Shown here in pieces: positions 17,230 to 25,978 of a stretch of 64,000 bases of DNA (positions within the stretch are counted from its first letter, which is position 1; the number at the start of each line of letters is the position of its first letter). A program made the translations under genes and the position numbers. The notes below the pieces were generated by a model. That model saw only the letters and a program-made list of their open reading frames with translations. It had not been told where the DNA came from and made no database searches. Source of the DNA: Fimbriimonas ginsengisoli Gsoil 348 (lineage in GTDB: Bacteria; Armatimonadota; Fimbriimonadia; Fimbriimonadales; Fimbriimonadaceae); contig NZ_CP007139.1 in the NCBI RefSeq assembly GCF_000724625.1, positions 3,782,001-3,846,000 on the forward strand, given 5' to 3'.

Positions 17230-18288
17230 TCATTCGTGCAGTTCCTGAGGCTTGACCCGTGAGCCAGTTATCGGCTTCCCTGTTCGTGGGATAGGGAAGG
17301 GATTTCTCCAATAGCTTTCTAAAGCGGTTCTCCATTTCGCTACGTCCCGAGGCTCCGGCACCCACTCTTCCCGGCCCCTGAGTTTCAGGGCATACATGTA
17401 TTCGAGTACGGCCCTGACCGTGCTCACCTGTTCTTCGTCCAATGCCGACCACTGGTCGAGGGTGTAGTCGGTCTGCTCTGTCCTGAGTGTTAGGTGGAAA
17501 AGAATGTCCGCATCTTCGCCGTCCCGAATAGTTCGGACCAGTGCCGCTGGCAGGTAGTAACGAAATCCAATCCGATCAAGGAAGGAACACCCACCGACGC
17601 CTGGGAAGGTCAACCACGCGGAATCGTCAACCAATTGTTCCCAGTTCTGGTCCCTGTCGTGGTAGATCGGTTTGCCATAAACAGAGCCATAGTTGTCTTC
17701 AATTTCGGTGCCCGCCCAAGAGGCGCCGCCGGCACGGCTAACTCCTTGAAAGGCGACCTTGATTCTCTCGATGAGTTGAAGACCCTCTTGATGGAAATCT
17801 CGTCCTGGAGGATGGTCGACACCTTCGTCAAGGTCCAAGTCGAGCAGATCCAGCCACTCCTGAAACTGGCCTGGGGCTAGTTTCTTTGCATCCCAGAAGC
17901 TGTCTGTCCAGACCAGAAGATTGCGGAGAAGCAGAATTTGACTTTTGCTATAGCCGAGTTCACTCAGGGGAAATAGCCGCCCGATCCACCGACCAAAGTT
18001 AAATATTTGATCCTCATCAATCGGCTTTGCCCGCCGCAAATACAGCACGATGAAAGCTGGCAAGAAGTACGCGAGCGCCTTACGGGTGAAGACCTCCGAG
18101 ACATCTGCCGCCCACCGAAGCTTGGCAGCTGGCAGCGCTTGCCACTTCTTATGCATAAAGTGGTCATTTGCGTATTGCGCGTCAGAATTACTGGAGGATT
18201 CTTCGCTTGGCCAAAGATGGTCGGGGAAGCCTGGATCAGGAAAGGCAGCCCTGATTTTCTCGATCCACTCCTCAGCTTCGGAAGACAC
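17230..18288 (-). CDS. Hypothetical protein with two related domains (DUF6714-like)
   Basis: 352 aa, GTG start preceded by TATCAT seven bases upstream. Two copies of a similar module are visible. The first, about residues 8-90, has an IEKIRAAF helix, a Trp-containing middle and the FTRKALAYFLPAFIVLYL motif. The second, about 190-290, has IERIKVAF, NWEQLVDD and FLDRIGFRYYLPAALVRTI. The aromatic F.YYLPA signature resembles DUF6714-type proteins, which usually carry one copy. No catalytic motif; probably cytosolic. GC looks lower than in neighbouring genes. Family name is moderate confidence. Confidence 0.6.
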   Translation of the reverse strand: MSSEAEEWIEKIRAAFPDPGFPDHLWPSEESSSNSDAQYANDHFMHKKWQALPAAKLRWAADVSEVFTRKALAYFLPAFIVLYLRRAKPIDEDQIFNFGRWIGRLFPLSELGYSKSQILLLRNLLVWTDSFWDAKKLAPGQFQEWLDLLDLDLDEGVDHPPGRDFHQEGLQLIERIKVAFQGVSRAGGASWAGTEIEDNYGSVYGKPIYHDRDQNWEQLVDDSAWLTFPGVGGCSFLDRIGFRYYLPAALVRTIRDGEDADILFHLTLRTEQTDYTLDQWSALDEEQVSTVRAVLEYMYALKLRGREEWVPEPRDVAKWRTALESYWRNPFPIPRTGKPITGSRVKPQELHE

Positions 18289-18313
18289 TGGGTGAATGAT
18301 AGGCTACAAAAGG

Positions 18314-18346
18314 TGGGAGTGCGCGAGCAAATGTCCGCGCACTCCC
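18314..18346. repeat. Hairpin repeat GGGAGTGCGCG...CGCGCACTCCC
   Basis: Perfect 11-bp arms around an 11-nt spacer. It shares GGGAGTGCGCG with the repeats at 1641, 23709 and 27654. It lies in the short gap between two minus-strand genes. Confidence 0.6.
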
Positions 18347-18348
18347 GT

Positions 18349-18375
18349 CATCGGCTGGGAGCCGATGCTGCGTTA
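18349..18375 (-). repeat. Stop-codon hairpin repeat, copy 2
   Basis: On the minus strand the tricorn gene stop TAA is followed by CGCAGCATCGGC, TCCCA and GCCGATG. The identical arrangement (one base different) follows the PhyH gene at 33279-33305. Confidence 0.7.
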
Positions 18376-21300
18376 GCCGCCGACCTTCGTCTTGTCGACG
18401 TACGGCGGGTGGGAGTAGGTCTTTTTCGGCGTGGCGCGGACGAGCTTCATCGCTTCTTCGACCGCCTTCTCGAGCTGCGCGTCGTGACCCTGACGCCAGA
18501 GGTACGGATCGAGCTCGACCTCCATGTCGGGGTCGACGCCGTGTCCTTCGACATCCCATGTGTTGTTGTGCGGGTTGTAGAACCCGTCGTCCGGCGCGTT
18601 GACGAAGCCGCCGTCGATTAGCGGGAAGCCGAAGGAGGCGACGAGGCCGCCCCAGGTTCGCTTACCGACGATCGGGCCGACCTTGTTGAACTTGAACAGC
18701 CACGGGAACATGTCGCCGCCGGAGCCGCCGTACTGGTTCGTGATCATCACCTTCGGGCCGAAGACGCCCACTCCCGGAGTCGGCCAGTCTTTGCCGTATC
18801 GCGAGGTGAAGACGCCGTTCATGGTCCGCTGCATCTCCAGCACCATGAAGTCGTTGATGAGCCCGCCCTGGTTGAACCGCTCGTCGACGATGATTCCATC
18901 CTTGCCGGTCTGCGCATAGTAATAGCGCTGGAACGACTCCCAGCCGCCCTGCCCGGTATCGGGAATGTGCACGTAGCCGAGGCGGCCGCCCGAGAGCTGC
19001 TCCACCTTGCGGCGATTATCTTCCTTCCAGGCGATCTGGCGGAGCGCGGTGTCGTTTCCAACCGGAACCACCGTCGCCTCACGCGCCCCAACTCCGTTGG
19101 GCGTGGGGCCGATTTTGACCTTGACTTGCCGTCCGGCTTTGCCTTCCAACGCCTCGTAGATATCCATGGCGTCGTTCAGGTCGCGCCCGTCGATGGAGAG
19201 GAGGTACTCGCCCGCCTTGGCGCTGACGCCCGGCTTGGAGAGCGGACCGGCGAGCCCGGGGTTCCAACTCTCGCCATTGTAAACGCGCGTGATTCGGTAC
19301 CGGCCATTCTCGAAGGCGTAGTCGGCGCCGAGGAGGCCGCCGGGGACCGACTTCGTGCCCGGAATGTCGCCGCCGCGCACCCACATGTGACCGATGCTGA
19401 TTTCGCCGGTCATGTCCTCGAATAGGTAGCTCAGGTCGTCCCGGGAATTAATGCCCTCCAAGAACGGGGAATACCGGCGAACCATCTCTGCCGGCTTGAT
19501 GCCGTGGAGGTTCGGATCGTACAGAAGAATCGGTTCGTTCTTCCAGACTTCGGCGAACATCGACCGCCACTCTTGGCGAGGCTCGATCTTGGCGCGCAAG
19601 CCGCTAAAGTCGACCGCGCCCTGCCCGGGTGCGGCTGCCGGCGCGGCCGTCGGGACGATCGCCACGTTCGGCCCGCGCTTTAGCAGGATGTGGCTTCCGC
19701 TCCCCGAGACTTCCATTCCCGTGACGCCAGGGGCGAACGGCGCGGCTGACCGGGTCGCCATGGAGAACTTCTGAATCGTTCCCAAGCCGCCGAAGTCGAG
19801 CGAGTTCGCCCGGTTCGGCGCCGTCAACGCGAAGAGCGTTCCCGGAGGTCCGGCCTCGAGTCCCTGATAATTCTGCACCGGCATCGGAAGAGCCACGACG
19901 CGCTGCTGAATGCCGTCGAGGTCGATCCGGAACTTATCGTCCTTCTTCTCCGGCGCCTTCGCCGGGTCTTTGGGGTTGTCCTCGTCGCTCTCGGGCTGCA
20001 GGGGGTCCGGCCCGTCGTTTCGCAGCACCACCGCGTAGATGGCGCTGGTGACGTTGGGCACCGAGAGGCTGGTCATGTCGAGCCAGCTGGCGGCCCAACC
20101 GGTGTTGGTGCTCGCGTAGAAATACATGTGCTTGCCGTCGCGGTCGAACACCGGGTTCTTGGCGTTAGCAAGCCCGTCGGTGATCTGCGTCTTCACCTTC
20201 TTGTCGATGTCGTAAACGAACACCGCGTTGAGATGGTTGTCCAGGTCCCGGTTCCAAGCCATCCACTTCGAGTCTGGAGAGAAGGTGGCGGAAATCGGCT
20301 CCGTCGGATCGTGGTACAGCCCTTTGTCGACGAGCGTGCTCTTGCCGCTTGGCACGTCCATTAGCCAGAGGTGACGGCCGTAATCGACGTAGGCGATCTT
20401 GCTCGAATCGGGCGACCACGTCAGCCAGTTGTAGTACTGGGGCACGTCACCGATGGATATGAACCGCTCTTTGGACGTTGCGAGGTCGAAGATCGCGATT
20501 TCCTGAGGGCCGCGCTCATCGGTGAAGTAGGCGATCGATTTGCTATCGGGGGACCAAACCGGCACGCGTCGATGAACCCCTTGCTTCTCGCTAAGCTGAT
20601 GCGCGTCCCCTTTGCTTGCCGGGACGGTAAAGATCCATCCCCGAGCCGCCACGACGACGCGCTGGCCGTTCGGCGAGATACTGGAGCTGGTGACGTTGGT
20701 GCGGAGGTCCTTGAACTGGGGCCGGACTTCGGGGAAGTCGCCGGTGATCTCGACCGGGACCCGCTTGGAGGTGTGGCTGGCCAGATCGTACAGATTCAGC
20801 GAGTCGAGCTTGGCGTACACGATGGCGCCGGGACCGGCGTCGGCCGATTTGATATCGAACCCCTCGCCCTTGATCTCGTCGGCCACCTTGCCGCTCTTGG
20901 TGTCGTAGCTGCATAGGCCGACCGGTCCGGTCTTGTCGGAGAGGAAATAGACCTTGTCGCCCACCCACATCGGGTTCTGCTGGTTCTCGCCGTGGCGCGG
21001 CACTTCTTTCCAGTGCGAGTCGCTAAGCTGGGCGATCCAGAGCGGATAGGTTTGACCGCCGCGATAACGCTTCCACGCCGGCTCCCACTTCCAGCCGGGG
21101 TTGTAGGCGACGCGGGTTCCGTCGGGGGAGAGGCTCGCCTCCGAACCCGAAGGGAAGGGAAGCGGCTTCGGTACGCCGCCGTTAACGGAGACGGTGAAGA
21201 GGCGTGGCGAGTCGGTCTCGCTCAGCATTCCGGATGTGAAGATGACCGATTTACCGTCGGGCGTCCATCCGGCGACGATCTCTGGAGAGGGGTGGGCGGT

Positions 21301-21594
21301 GAGCCGCTTCGGCACCCCGCCTTCGACGGGAACCACGAAAACGTCGGCGTTCCCGTCGTACTGCCCCGTGAACGCGACAAGCTTGCCGTCCGGCGAGAAG
21401 TGGGGATGACTCTCAACCCCCTGCGCGCTAGTCAGCCGGTTGGCGTGGCCCCCCTCGCGAGGGACCGTCCAGAGGTCGCCGGCATATCTAAAAACGATGG
21501 TGGTGGCGCTAAGCGTCGGCTCGCGAACGAGCAACGGAGCGCCCGGCGCCGTCGCCCCACCTTGGGCGAGCGCGATAAGAGGAAGGAAGAGCAT
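18373..21594 (-). CDS. Tricorn-type S41 protease (beta-propellers, PDZ, C-terminal protease)
   Basis: 1073 aa. A short hydrophobic N-terminus (FLPLIALAQ) suggests export. Two propeller regions follow, built of TolB/WD-like blades (HPHFSPDGKLVAFTG, PVWSPDSKSIAYFTDERG). A linker precedes a PDZ-like domain near 760-860 (GEYLLSIDGRDLNDAMDIYEAL), then the S41 core from about 890. The nucleophile lies in NQYGGSGGDMFPW, matching the tricorn Ser-Asp arrangement. Tricorn enzymes degrade oligopeptides. The ATG is preceded immediately by a 9-bp perfect hairpin. No adjacent peptidase partners. Confidence 0.9.
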   Translation of the reverse strand: MLFLPLIALAQGGATAPGAPLLVREPTLSATTIVFRYAGDLWTVPREGGHANRLTSAQGVESHPHFSPDGKLVAFTGQYDGNADVFVVPVEGGVPKRLTAHPSPEIVAGWTPDGKSVIFTSGMLSETDSPRLFTVSVNGGVPKPLPFPSGSEASLSPDGTRVAYNPGWKWEPAWKRYRGGQTYPLWIAQLSDSHWKEVPRHGENQQNPMWVGDKVYFLSDKTGPVGLCSYDTKSGKVADEIKGEGFDIKSADAGPGAIVYAKLDSLNLYDLASHTSKRVPVEITGDFPEVRPQFKDLRTNVTSSSISPNGQRVVVAARGWIFTVPASKGDAHQLSEKQGVHRRVPVWSPDSKSIAYFTDERGPQEIAIFDLATSKERFISIGDVPQYYNWLTWSPDSSKIAYVDYGRHLWLMDVPSGKSTLVDKGLYHDPTEPISATFSPDSKWMAWNRDLDNHLNAVFVYDIDKKVKTQITDGLANAKNPVFDRDGKHMYFYASTNTGWAASWLDMTSLSVPNVTSAIYAVVLRNDGPDPLQPESDEDNPKDPAKAPEKKDDKFRIDLDGIQQRVVALPMPVQNYQGLEAGPPGTLFALTAPNRANSLDFGGLGTIQKFSMATRSAAPFAPGVTGMEVSGSGSHILLKRGPNVAIVPTAAPAAAPGQGAVDFSGLRAKIEPRQEWRSMFAEVWKNEPILLYDPNLHGIKPAEMVRRYSPFLEGINSRDDLSYLFEDMTGEISIGHMWVRGGDIPGTKSVPGGLLGADYAFENGRYRITRVYNGESWNPGLAGPLSKPGVSAKAGEYLLSIDGRDLNDAMDIYEALEGKAGRQVKVKIGPTPNGVGAREATVVPVGNDTALRQIAWKEDNRRKVEQLSGGRLGYVHIPDTGQGGWESFQRYYYAQTGKDGIIVDERFNQGGLINDFMVLEMQRTMNGVFTSRYGKDWPTPGVGVFGPKVMITNQYGGSGGDMFPWLFKFNKVGPIVGKRTWGGLVASFGFPLIDGGFVNAPDDGFYNPHNNTWDVEGHGVDPDMEVELDPYLWRQGHDAQLEKAVEEAMKLVRATPKKTYSHPPYVDKTKVGG

Positions 21595-21616
21595 ATCCGC
21601 GATTAGTATCGCGGAT
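21595..21616 (-). promoter_or_regulatory. Perfect inverted repeat abutting tricorn start codon
   Basis: ATCCGCGAT, TAGT, ATCGCGGAT: a 9-bp perfect palindrome with a 4-nt loop, directly adjoining the ATG. It could be an operator or an mRNA hairpin controlling initiation. Confidence 0.55.
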
Positions 21617-21654
21617 CGAGGCGAAAAGGTTTCGACGATTGAAAAGGTTTCGCG

Positions 21655-22761
21655 TTACGGGTGCTCGAACGCTTTTGCGAACCACTGACCATCACGTTTC
21701 AAACGGACGATGACCATCCGTTTATCCGGCTCGCCGTGCCGGCCGCGCAGGGTGACGGTGCCCGAACAACCTTTGAATCCCACCGTGCCGGCGATCGCTC
21801 GTCGCAAATCGTTGCGGGAGTGGGAGTGCGAACGCTGCATTGCTTCGAGCATGAGCTTTGTCGCGTCGTAGGTGAGAGGCCCGGCGCTCGTCGTGGGAAG
21901 TCCCCCAAATTTCTTGCGCCATCTTTTCAGGAAGCTTCTGTTTGCTGGGTAAGGATCGCTCGCCACGTACGACGTAGTAAACATCGCTCCTAAAATCGCC
22001 TCACCGCCGCTGGCCAGGATCTCGGCGCTATCCCATCCATCGCCGCCGAGAAACGTTGTCTTTGGCATCGTCTCGTGAATTTGGCGAACCATGGGGCCGG
22101 CTTCATTGAAGTAGCCGCTGATATAAACCGCCGCCGGCTGCTTTTCCTTTAGTCGGGCTGCTAGTGACTCGAACCTAGTATCGCCGCCCGCGTACGACTC
22201 GTCGGCAACGACTTCGCCGCCGAGCTTGCGAAACGTGGAACGGAAGTTGTTTGAAAGCAGCACGGAATACGGCTGCGTTACGTCAGTTGCGATGGCCGCC
22301 CGGCGCAGACCGAGGTCGCCATAGGCAAAGCGTGCCATGACTCGCCCCTGCGCTTCGTCGCGATAACACACTCGGAACAACCAATCGCGGCCCTTAAGTA
22401 AGTCGGGGCGAGTGGCCAGAGTTGCGATCACTGGAGTCTTCGTCGCTCTGGCCGCCTCCGCGATCTGGCTCGTGATTCCAGACGCGACACCCCCGATTAG
22501 ACCGATGGCTCCCTTGTAGAGGAGCAACTCGGCGGCAGCTCGCCCTTGCTCGGGCTTCGAGGCCGAGTTGGAGACCTCTAGCTTTACCGCGCGGCGGGTC
22601 TTTCGATTGAATTCGTCCACCGCAAGACGGGCGCCGAGTACCGAATCGTCTCCCCAAGGCTTGAGGTCGCCGTCAAGGTCGGCGATCAAGCCAATCATTG
22701 GTTCAGACGATCGAACGGGGGAAAAAGACAAGAGCGCCAAGAGCGAAAGAACAACAGACAT
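21655..22761 (-). CDS. Branched-chain amino-acid-type periplasmic binding protein
   Basis: 368 aa. The signal peptide (about 1-19) has no lipobox Cys, so the product is probably free in the periplasm. The mature part is a type 1 periplasmic binding protein of the LivJ/Peripla_BP_6 class: GLIADLDGDLKPWGDDSVLGARLAVDEFN, then IGLIGGVASGITSQIAEAA, PVIATLATRPDL, and RAAIATDVTQPYSVLLSNNFR in the second lobe. It would bind amino acids or similar small solutes. No permease or ATPase genes are adjacent, so it may serve a distant transporter or a sensor. Confidence 0.88.
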   Translation of the reverse strand: MSVVLSLLALLSFSPVRSSEPMIGLIADLDGDLKPWGDDSVLGARLAVDEFNRKTRRAVKLEVSNSASKPEQGRAAAELLLYKGAIGLIGGVASGITSQIAEAARATKTPVIATLATRPDLLKGRDWLFRVCYRDEAQGRVMARFAYGDLGLRRAAIATDVTQPYSVLLSNNFRSTFRKLGGEVVADESYAGGDTRFESLAARLKEKQPAAVYISGYFNEAGPMVRQIHETMPKTTFLGGDGWDSAEILASGGEAILGAMFTTSYVASDPYPANRSFLKRWRKKFGGLPTTSAGPLTYDATKLMLEAMQRSHSHSRNDLRRAIAGTVGFKGCSGTVTLRGRHGEPDKRMVIVRLKRDGQWFAKAFEHP

Positions 22762-22817
22762 GCGAACCTGCGCTCAGTATGCTCCGACTCCGTTCCCTTC
22801 GAAAGCGCCCCCCTCGG

Positions 22818-22823
22818 TATCCT
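22818..22823 (+). promoter_or_regulatory. -10-like TATCCT of folD
   Basis: TATCCT ends 7 nt before the folD ATG, with no Shine-Dalgarno between. Same spacing class as other leaderless candidates here. Confidence 0.5.
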
Positions 22824-22830
22824 CTATGAG

Positions 22831-23691
22831 ATGAGCGCCCAGATTCTCGACGGCTTGGCATTGAGCAAAGAAACGAGGGCTCGGCTGAAGGAGCGTGTAG
22901 ACGCGCTGGTCGCCCGAGGAGTGACTCCCCGTCTCGACGTTCTGGTCGCCGCCCAAGACCCGGCGAGCGTCAAATACGTTCAAATGAAGCGCAAGTGGTG
23001 CGCGCAGGTCGGAATCGTCGGGGAGTCCTACGAGATCACGGAAACGACCTCCCAAGCCGATCTCATCGGCAAGATCCGGGAGTTAAACGCCGACCCCCAC
23101 GTACACGGAATCCTCCTTCAGCACCCGTTGCCGGGACATCTCGACGAGAACATGGCCCTCATGGAGCTCGGCGCCGAGAAAGACGTTGACGGAATTACCC
23201 CCCAATCGCTCGGCCGTCTCGTCGCCGACCTGCCGGGCTTCCGTTGCGCAACCCCGCTCGGGATCATCCGCCTTTTGGAGCACTACGGAATCGAGACGGT
23301 AGGGAAGCGGGCCGTCGTAATCGGCCGCTCGATCATCTTGGGCAAACCGGCCGCTCTGATGCTGCTGCAGAAGAACGCGACCGTAACCATCGCCCACTCT
23401 CGGACCCAGAACCTCGCCGACATCTGCCGCGAAGCCGACATCGTCGTCGCCGCCGTCGGCCGTCCGGAAATGGTGGCGGGAGACTGGATCAAGCCGGGCG
23501 CCGTCGTCGTCGACGCCGGCTACAACCGCGTGGAAGGCCGCAAAGGCGACGTCGGCGACGTCGCGTTCGAATCGGCCTCTCAGGTAGCGGGGTGGATCAC
23601 CCCCGTCCCCGGCGGCGTCGGCCCCATGACCGTGGCCAGCCTCCTAAGCAACTGCGTGGAAGCGGCGGAAGCCACGATAACCAACCGATAA
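22831..23691 (+). CDS. folD: Methylenetetrahydrofolate dehydrogenase/cyclohydrolase
   Basis: 286 aa, full length. It interconverts 5,10-methylene-, 5,10-methenyl- and 10-formyl-tetrahydrofolate with NADP, supplying one-carbon units for purines and initiator tRNA. Active-site Tyr and Lys are in YVQMKRKWCAQVGI (Tyr50/Lys54 region). Other signatures are GILLQHPLPGHL, EKDVDGI, the dinucleotide-binding VIGRSIILGKPAALML and the terminal PVPGGVGPMTVASLLSNCVEA. It stands alone between divergent neighbours and appears to have its own promoter. Confidence 0.96.
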   Translation: MSAQILDGLALSKETRARLKERVDALVARGVTPRLDVLVAAQDPASVKYVQMKRKWCAQVGIVGESYEITETTSQADLIGKIRELNADPHVHGILLQHPLPGHLDENMALMELGAEKDVDGITPQSLGRLVADLPGFRCATPLGIIRLLEHYGIETVGKRAVVIGRSIILGKPAALMLLQKNATVTIAHSRTQNLADICREADIVVAAVGRPEMVAGDWIKPGAVVVDAGYNRVEGRKGDVGDVAFESASQVAGWITPVPGGVGPMTVASLLSNCVEAAEATITNR

Positions 23692-23708
23692 CCGCCGCGA
23701 AGCGCTTT

Positions 23709-23731
23709 GGAGTGCGCGAAGCCCTTCGCGC
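23709..23731 (+). repeat. Dispersed palindromic repeat, copy 2
   Basis: GGAGTGCGCGAAG followed by CCCTTCGCGC and a T-run, 17 nt after the folD stop. Same family and same position relative to a stop codon as 1641-1664. Confidence 0.6.
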
Positions 23732-23803
23732 TTTTCCCCACGTGCGGAGCACGCGATAATCTTTGCGTACTCGCAATGGGTTCCGCTTGTTAAGGGTATC
23801 TGT

Positions 23804-23809
23804 TAGGAT
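23804..23809 (+). promoter_or_regulatory. -10 box TAGGAT of a leaderless gene
   Basis: TAGGAT ends 6 nt before the GTG at 23816; no ribosome-binding site between. Confidence 0.55.
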
Positions 23810-23815
23810 CTTTCC

Positions 23816-25270
23816 GTGGGATACGACAGAATGCGAGGGACTGAGTGTCCCTCCCGCCGTGAGTTTCTGGCGATGACCGGGGCAGCGGCCCTTGGAACGC
23901 TGTTCGGCTGCGGCGGAGGCGGCGGAGGAGCCCGGCCGTTGGCTCCCGGCCGGGAAGTGGTCATCATCGGGGCAGGAGTCGCGGGGATGGCGGCCGGAAT
24001 GGCGCTACGAGAAGCGGGTGTCGGGTTCACGATCCTTGAGGCGCAGGGCCGGCCGGGGGGACGAGTATTTTCCAACAACGCCTTCCCCGTTCCTTTCGAC
24101 TACGGGGCTCAGCTCTTCCAGCAAGCCGTTCCCGTGGGCGACGACCCGATGGTCACCCGGAACCCGCTTTTCAACATCGCGGCGAGGCAGCACGTGACGA
24201 TGCAGCCGGCATTCCAGACGTCGGTGCTATTGCACGAGGACGGCCAACCGCTCTCGCAAGACGAGTTACTCGCGTATTTCTCCACTGGAACCCTGATGGA
24301 TCAGACCGTGAACACGGCGGGGCGGGCGGCGGCGATGGCGGGAAGTGGGGACATTTCGGTGGCCGACGCGACCGCCGCCCTCATGGGGCAGCCGTTTGCC
24401 AACTTCGCGCTTCTGGCCCAATACGAGGCGGACCGTGGACAGCCGGCGGGGAAGATCTCGTGCCAGGACTTGTGGGAGTATTCTCGGTGGACCTCCGCGG
24501 CGTTCGGGCTTCCGTCCACCGATAACTGGTTCATTCGGTCGGGCATGGGGAACTTCGTATCCCAGTTCGCGGCCGGGCTTCCCATTCAATTCAACACGCC
24601 CGTAACGGCAATCGACTATCGGGGACCGAGGGTGCAAATCACGACCCCGAACGGGGTTATCGATGCCGGGGCGGTGATCATGACCGCATCGATGGGAGTG
24701 TTGAAGGCGGGCAAGATCCAGTTCAACCCAGGGTTACCGGTGATCTACTCGGAAGCCTTCGATAACCTGACAATGGGCTCGATCGGGAAAGTTGGTTTTG
24801 AGTTCGACGCTGACGTATTTGGCCCGCTGCCGGTGAACTCCTCGGTGGGGGTGGTACCCGACGGCTCGTCGGACAAATTCGGAGCGATGTTCGCCAAGTT
24901 CTGGGGGACAAACATGGCCTACCTGGTCATGGGCGGCCCTTCATGCGAAGAAGCCGAGCGGGGCGGTGAAGCGGGACTGATCGCATTGGCGACCGAGCGG
25001 TTGGTGCACATGCTGGGCCCGGACGCGACCGGGCACATCGTTCGGACAGCCGTCCATTCGTGGATGGGCGACGAGTGGGCGCGGGGAGCGTACAGCACGT
25101 CGCTCCCAGGGCACGTGGCCTCGCGGATCGCGTTGCAGACGCCGGTGGAGAACAAAGTGTTCTTCGCGGGCGAGGCAGCGGCATTGGAGGGAGGCGCCTC
25201 CATGGAAGGAGCCTGGCTCTCCGGCCAGGCCGCCGCCGCCCATTTCTCGAAGCGAGGCGTGAAGCACTAA
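23816..25270 (+). CDS. Tat-exported FAD-dependent amine oxidase
   Basis: 484 aa, GTG start. A twin-arginine signal (SRREFLAMTGAAALG) is followed by LFGCGG, so the product may be a Tat-exported lipoprotein. The FAD-binding Rossmann motif is VVIIGAGVAGMAAGMALREAG with Glu after the second strand (ILEAQGRPGGRVFS). The C-terminal FAD motif FFAGEAAALEGGASMEGAWLSG matches the monoamine oxidase/polyamine oxidase family. It would oxidise an amine with oxygen, giving an imine and hydrogen peroxide, outside the cytoplasm. Substrate cannot be told. Confidence 0.9.
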   Translation: MGYDRMRGTECPSRREFLAMTGAAALGTLFGCGGGGGGARPLAPGREVVIIGAGVAGMAAGMALREAGVGFTILEAQGRPGGRVFSNNAFPVPFDYGAQLFQQAVPVGDDPMVTRNPLFNIAARQHVTMQPAFQTSVLLHEDGQPLSQDELLAYFSTGTLMDQTVNTAGRAAAMAGSGDISVADATAALMGQPFANFALLAQYEADRGQPAGKISCQDLWEYSRWTSAAFGLPSTDNWFIRSGMGNFVSQFAAGLPIQFNTPVTAIDYRGPRVQITTPNGVIDAGAVIMTASMGVLKAGKIQFNPGLPVIYSEAFDNLTMGSIGKVGFEFDADVFGPLPVNSSVGVVPDGSSDKFGAMFAKFWGTNMAYLVMGGPSCEEAERGGEAGLIALATERLVHMLGPDATGHIVRTAVHSWMGDEWARGAYSTSLPGHVASRIALQTPVENKVFFAGEAAALEGGASMEGAWLSGQAAAAHFSKRGVKH

Positions 25271-25298
25271 GCCAGAGCCTGGCTCACAACCTCCGGAG

Positions 25299-25342
25299 CC
25301 CCTCTCCCTCCTCGGGATGCATGTGCCGACGAGGGAGAGGGG
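25299..25342. repeat. Palindromic repeat CCCCTCTCCCTC...GAGGGAGAGGGG, copy 2
   Basis: Second copy of the element at 13223-13270, with a conserved loop core (GATGCATGTGCCGA). Confidence 0.7.
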
Positions 25343-25474
25343 TTGTCGTAAGACGCATCTTTAGGCTCAAGGATCCAAGTAACTCCCTTTGATCTAGGTT
25401 TGGTGACGCATATCGAGTGAGCCCCGAGCCCCTCGGTGGCAAACCACTCGGACGCCGCATAAGAGTGGAGAGCC

Positions 25475-25751
25475 GACAGTACCAAACTCCCCTCCTCCGC
25501 GAGGGGAGTCGGTGAGGCTAGGCGAGTCTTGCGAGCCATGCCGAACCGGTGGGGAGGGACATGGCGACCACGCAAAGAGTCCATTGCAAGACACTCTCCA
25601 CCTGAATCAAGTAAACTCGCCGGCAGACGTTTCTACTTAATGGACTTCCCAAGGTGAGACCGGAAGGTCCCTCCCCACCGGTTCGCCAATCTCGTGGAAC
25701 TCGCTTGAGCTTACCGACTCCCCTCGCGGAGGAGGGGAATTTGGTACTGTC
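25475..25751. repeat. MITE-like element with ~85-bp inverted arms
   Basis: The left arm 25475-25560 and right arm 25667-25751 are imperfect inverted copies, both containing a GACAGTACCAAA-type end, an ACTCCCCTC...GAGGGGAGT hairpin and GAACCGGTGGGGAGGGAC. The ~105-bp centre has no gene but also carries inverted AGTCCATT/AATGGACT. A degenerate relative of one arm is at about 40140-40232. No transposase. It could be a non-autonomous element or a structured RNA. It occupies much of the 700-bp gap after the amine oxidase. Confidence 0.65.
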
Positions 25752-25978
25752 CTCGATTCCGCTGAACTGCCGGCTTCTAAGATCTGTATAAGGCCAAGGT
25801 TCCTATCCTGGGAACAGAGCCCGGTCTAGGATCGGCGATCCTCGGACATCAGCGGAGTGAACGGTGAAGATCTACTCGGTGGACCCCTAAGGTAGGCCCA
25901 GCTTATCAGAATTCGCGGAGAGCTTTGCGCATACCGTGCCGTAACGCGCCTGGCGTGGATCGTGTTACTGTTGCGGCA

